Shown here piece after piece: positions 61,510 through 64,000 of a DNA stretch of 64,000 nucleotides (position 1 is the stretch's first letter; each line of letters opens with the position of its first letter). Position numbers and translations under genes: made by a program. This stretch comes from Lethocerus indicus (Eukaryota > Arthropoda > Insecta > Hemiptera > Belostomatidae): positions 3,658,001-3,722,000 of the forward strand of contig JACDQD010000103.1 of assembly GCA_019843655.1 (NCBI GenBank), read 5' to 3'. Below the pieces are notes generated by a model. It ran no database searches. It was not told the DNA's origin and saw only the letters and a program-made list of their open reading frames with translations.

Positions 61510-62426
61510 TCAGTAGTGGTGACCTCCGTTTCCGTGTTCGGGACAGGGGTGTCCATTTCTCTGGCCAGAGCTTGACACTGCAGCGCCTTCGGATGATCCG
61601 CCTACCTGGGATGATCCATGACCGTGAGTGCTGATTGGTGCTGAAACATGTACCAAGTTTCCTACTGCGACAGGTACGGAGTGTTGGACGGGTAAGTGAA
61701 CCTGTTCCGGGTAGTGCCTAGTTAAGGGGACGGATACGGGTTTCTCAACGCTGACCGAGTAGCGCTTGGGTGTGGAAACGGGCTGGTCACCTTGGACATT
61801 CTCCGGGATTGGATAAGGTATTTCTTCGTGTACGGGGTACGAGCTGGGACCGTCGGCAGGGACATTGGAAGGGACCGGTACCTGTTTCTCCACCGGGACG
61901 TGGACGGTCCTAGTGACGACGACGGGATAGGGCTTTTCCACTAGGACTGGTACCGGCCACTCTACACCAACGTGAACGGGAACGGGAACCATTCTCTCGA
62001 CATGGTACGGCTGGGGACTGGCACACCGACTGGGTAAGGCACGTGCCTGTCTACATATACTGGGACCGGTCGTGGGATATGAACGCGTACCGGGCGCCTG
62101 AAGGGTACGTTGACGGGTACAGGTACCTCCCTGTCCACAGTAACCAGGTAGGGGTCGGGCACCACTCTAGTTAGGGTCACCGTGGTCAAATCTTCACCTC
62201 TGCCCAGCCCTCCTAGTTCACCTTCCAAGCCCCCTACTGAACCTGCAAGTCTTTCCAAATGTCCTTGACTTCCATCATTCTTGAAGCTCCCGGGGTAGCT
62301 CCAACTGGTTTCGTATCCCAAGTGAACCCCGGACAATCCTCTCTTCTCCTGTGTCTTCTCAGCAGCCGTCCCGCTTTCGGCCCCCACGAGGCCCACTACC
62401 AACAATACTGCATAGCCTGTCTTCAT
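61510..62426 (-). CDS. Diverged PV-repeat secreted protein, family gene 4, with one frame break
   Basis: Start at 62,426 gives MKTGYAVLLVVGLVGAESG, a signal peptide aligning to the others. An upstream in-frame ATG at 62,492 lies before the TATA box and is not used. EKRG is conserved, followed by a Gly/Ser-rich region, TVTLTRVV (matching TVTLTKEV), then VPVPVNVP, RPVRVHIPRPVPV and similar words. Near 62,012, just after PYPVGVPVP, the frame shifts by one base inside a C run. Translation resumes as VPVPVHVGVEWPVPVLVEKP and continues to a His-ending tail (GNGGHHY). The repeats are looser and the tail includes one cysteine, unlike genes 1 and 3. The single break in a homopolymer could be a sequence error or an early inactivating mutation. 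The promoter is intact. Confidence 0.75.
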
Positions 62427-62446
62427 CTTACCGCTACTCCTGCTCG

Positions 62447-62482
62447 ACTGATGCTTCAATCTTCTGGATATACCTATATATA
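62447..62482 (-). promoter_or_regulatory. Core promoter of family gene 4 (TATA + TCAGT)
   Basis: On the minus strand, TATATATA occupies 62,482-62,475 and the initiator TCAGT occupies 62,451-62,447, again 33 bp from first T to initiator A. Although the coding region is strongly diverged, the promoter layout is the same as in genes 1-3. This supports 62,426 as the true start. Confidence 0.82.
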
Positions 62483-62492
62483 AACGGCCCAC

Positions 62493-63955
62493 ACACAGTT
62501 CTAGTCAGTGATGCGATTCACTTACTTAATTAGACCTTCCCTTCACAGAACTATAGTTTTTTTCTGTAATTGTACTTTCATTCCCGTTCTCCCTAATCTG
62601 GCCATCGTTGAGTTTTTTTACTTATTACAACCCACCTAATTGTCCTTATTTCGACCTTACGGAAATCTCTAATGTAGACTACTCTTGTCGATTATTACTC
62701 GTATGAACTACCGCCTAGCCATCCGATCCATTGCCATAGATTGAATGGATGTTATTCATTTAGCCCGTCTTCAATTTTTCCCAATAAATTATTTCCAAAG
62801 TAGTTCTGGAACTACTTGAACGCATTGTTATACCACTCAGCTGTATCTCCTCTGCAGACTGTCCTAATCGAAGGTCTATGTTTGGATCCCTTCAAAGCCG
62901 TTTCCGGTGCGCCCAGCTTTCATCTAGCTGGCGGGACTTCCGCCATACCCACCCCTCACTTGACTGGATATGCCTGGTTTCTGTCGCCTAAACCCCGGTA
63001 TCGTGTTCTGGCGCCACTGTTTTTGTCGACCGGTTTTTCTCCTCCAGCCGGTAGCCTGAACTCGGCCCCATTCAATGAGCTCGCCCTAGTCTCACTTAGC
63101 TATTGTAAAATCAACAATATTAGAATCTCACCAAAAATCGAAGTTAAAAGTTAAAGGTTAAAGTGAGAATTAAATATCCAATCTACTCACTAGCGGTAAT
63201 TTGAAGAAAGTAAAAATAATATTACACTTATGTTGGAAACATTTTAAATAATGAACAAGTGTTACATATTCTTACCAACATTTATAGCGATATAAAATTA
63301 ATATCGATAACCAATCGTATATATTCTTTGCATAGAATTTAAACATGTAAAAATTTGAGATATTTTATTCTCTATAATTTAAATAGTAATAATTCAAATA
63401 ATAATTCAAATCCTGATCTCTGAAAATCTGGTCTACTATTATTATTTGCAATGCCAGTAGCTTCATAAATTTCAAGAAAATAAAAAAAATTAGTGAAAAC
63501 ACTTTACTCAATCGGCTGCCATACTCCCATAAATTTCTAGCACCTGCGTTTTGCGTAATTTTCCCAACTGACTCCCAATTCCTATGGAGAGAGAAAAAAA
63601 AACGGCTGGCCCGTATTTTCTGACCGGTGGCCCGTTCCACGTACCTCCATTAGCCGGCGTAAAATTGTACACGTTCCCCGTGCCCAGGTATTTAAGTTCA
63701 ATTACCGCGCGGTCAAGTCCTCGCGGGCACGGTTTCGGAGGGCTTTTATCAGCTACGTGGTAATAACTTAATGCCCCCGCTGCACCCTTTTCCATATCGA
63801 TCGTGACTTTCGGCCAATTTGATAGTAATGGGCAGTTGACGGTGTTCGTCGTCCACCCGAAGGTGGTATCCGAACCGAGCCATAGGATTCTCTCCGTTTT
63901 GAACATTGATGAACTCAAAAACTAATATATTTATTGCCTATTTAGTAAAGAATTT
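62493..63955. other. Non-coding region right of the gene cluster
   Basis: No supportable gene. The longest frame (136 codons, minus strand, 63,508-63,918) has no signal peptide, recognisable domain or clear promoter and is not annotated. Confidence 0.5.
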
Positions 63956-63958
63956 AAA

Positions 63959-63961
<3 letters not shown>

Positions 63962-64000
<39 letters not shown>
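63962..64000. repeat. (TA)n microsatellite at the window edge
   Basis: A pure TA dinucleotide run of about 39 bp that continues to the end of the window, so its full length is unknown. Confidence 0.95.

Noticed and set aside
62427..62492. N-terminal extension of gene 4 to the upstream ATG at 62,492
   Set aside because: The extension runs across the TATA box and initiator, and would bury the signal peptide that aligns with the other family members.
63508..63918. 136-codon minus-strand frame
   Set aside because: No recognisable domain, signal peptide, TATA/initiator pair or repeat structure. Consistent with a chance open frame.
1..64000. tRNA or rRNA genes
   Set aside because: I looked for paired A-box and B-box-like sequences and rRNA-like blocks. 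Isolated GGTTCGA-type words were seen without a partner box or cloverleaf. A dedicated scan was not possible here.

Overview
The window looks like nuclear DNA of an arthropod, most likely an insect. It holds no dense operons, rRNA, tRNA or CRISPR array that I can recognise. The only convincing protein genes are a small tandem family of secreted, proline/valine-rich structural proteins of the low-complexity cuticular protein type (CPLCP-like). Their promoters carry a TATA box and the arthropod TCAGT initiator. I cannot name the order or species from the sequence alone.

Layout. (1) Positions 1-22,701 are single-copy-looking non-coding DNA in which GC-rich islands alternate with AT-rich stretches. 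I find no supportable gene there, only microsatellites, short palindromes and one dispersed 38-bp direct repeat. (2) Positions 22,702-45,811 are a 23-kb block of nested symmetry bounded by inverted copies of a ~680-bp terminal sequence. Inside are four modules of about 4-6.5 kb. Each module is a large imperfect palindrome: a 117-bp satellite in plus orientation, a 20-bp satellite in plus orientation, a centre where orientation flips, then the 20-bp and 117-bp satellites in minus orientation. Modules are separated by directly repeated copies of the terminal sequence, each built around a hairpin with ~53-bp arms. The architecture resembles foldback-type DNA transposons, but no transposase is present and I do not recognise the family. 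Some arms are nearly perfect repeats and others are badly scrambled, so real decay and poor consensus sequence must both be considered. (3) Positions 45,812-49,140 begin with a small diverged relic of the 20-bp satellite and are otherwise non-coding. (4) Positions 49,140-62,500 hold four minus-strand family members at about 50.1, 53.9, 57.5 and 62.4 kb (5' ends), plus a truncated 3' end of a fifth at 56.35-56.44 kb. Two genes read through intact (312 and 317 aa). One carries several small indels and one carries a single frame break. (5) Positions 62,500-64,000 are non-coding and end in a TA microsatellite.

How the parts relate. The four family members share a signal peptide, a dibasic EKRG site, a Gly/Ser/His-rich linker, a PV/PY/EK repeat domain and a short His-ending tail. 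TATA-to-initiator spacing is identical in all four. The pattern of identity (shared gene bodies, divergent sequence upstream of the initiator, two different C-terminal tail types) points to duplication plus gene conversion. I see no functional link between the gene cluster and the palindromic repeat block.
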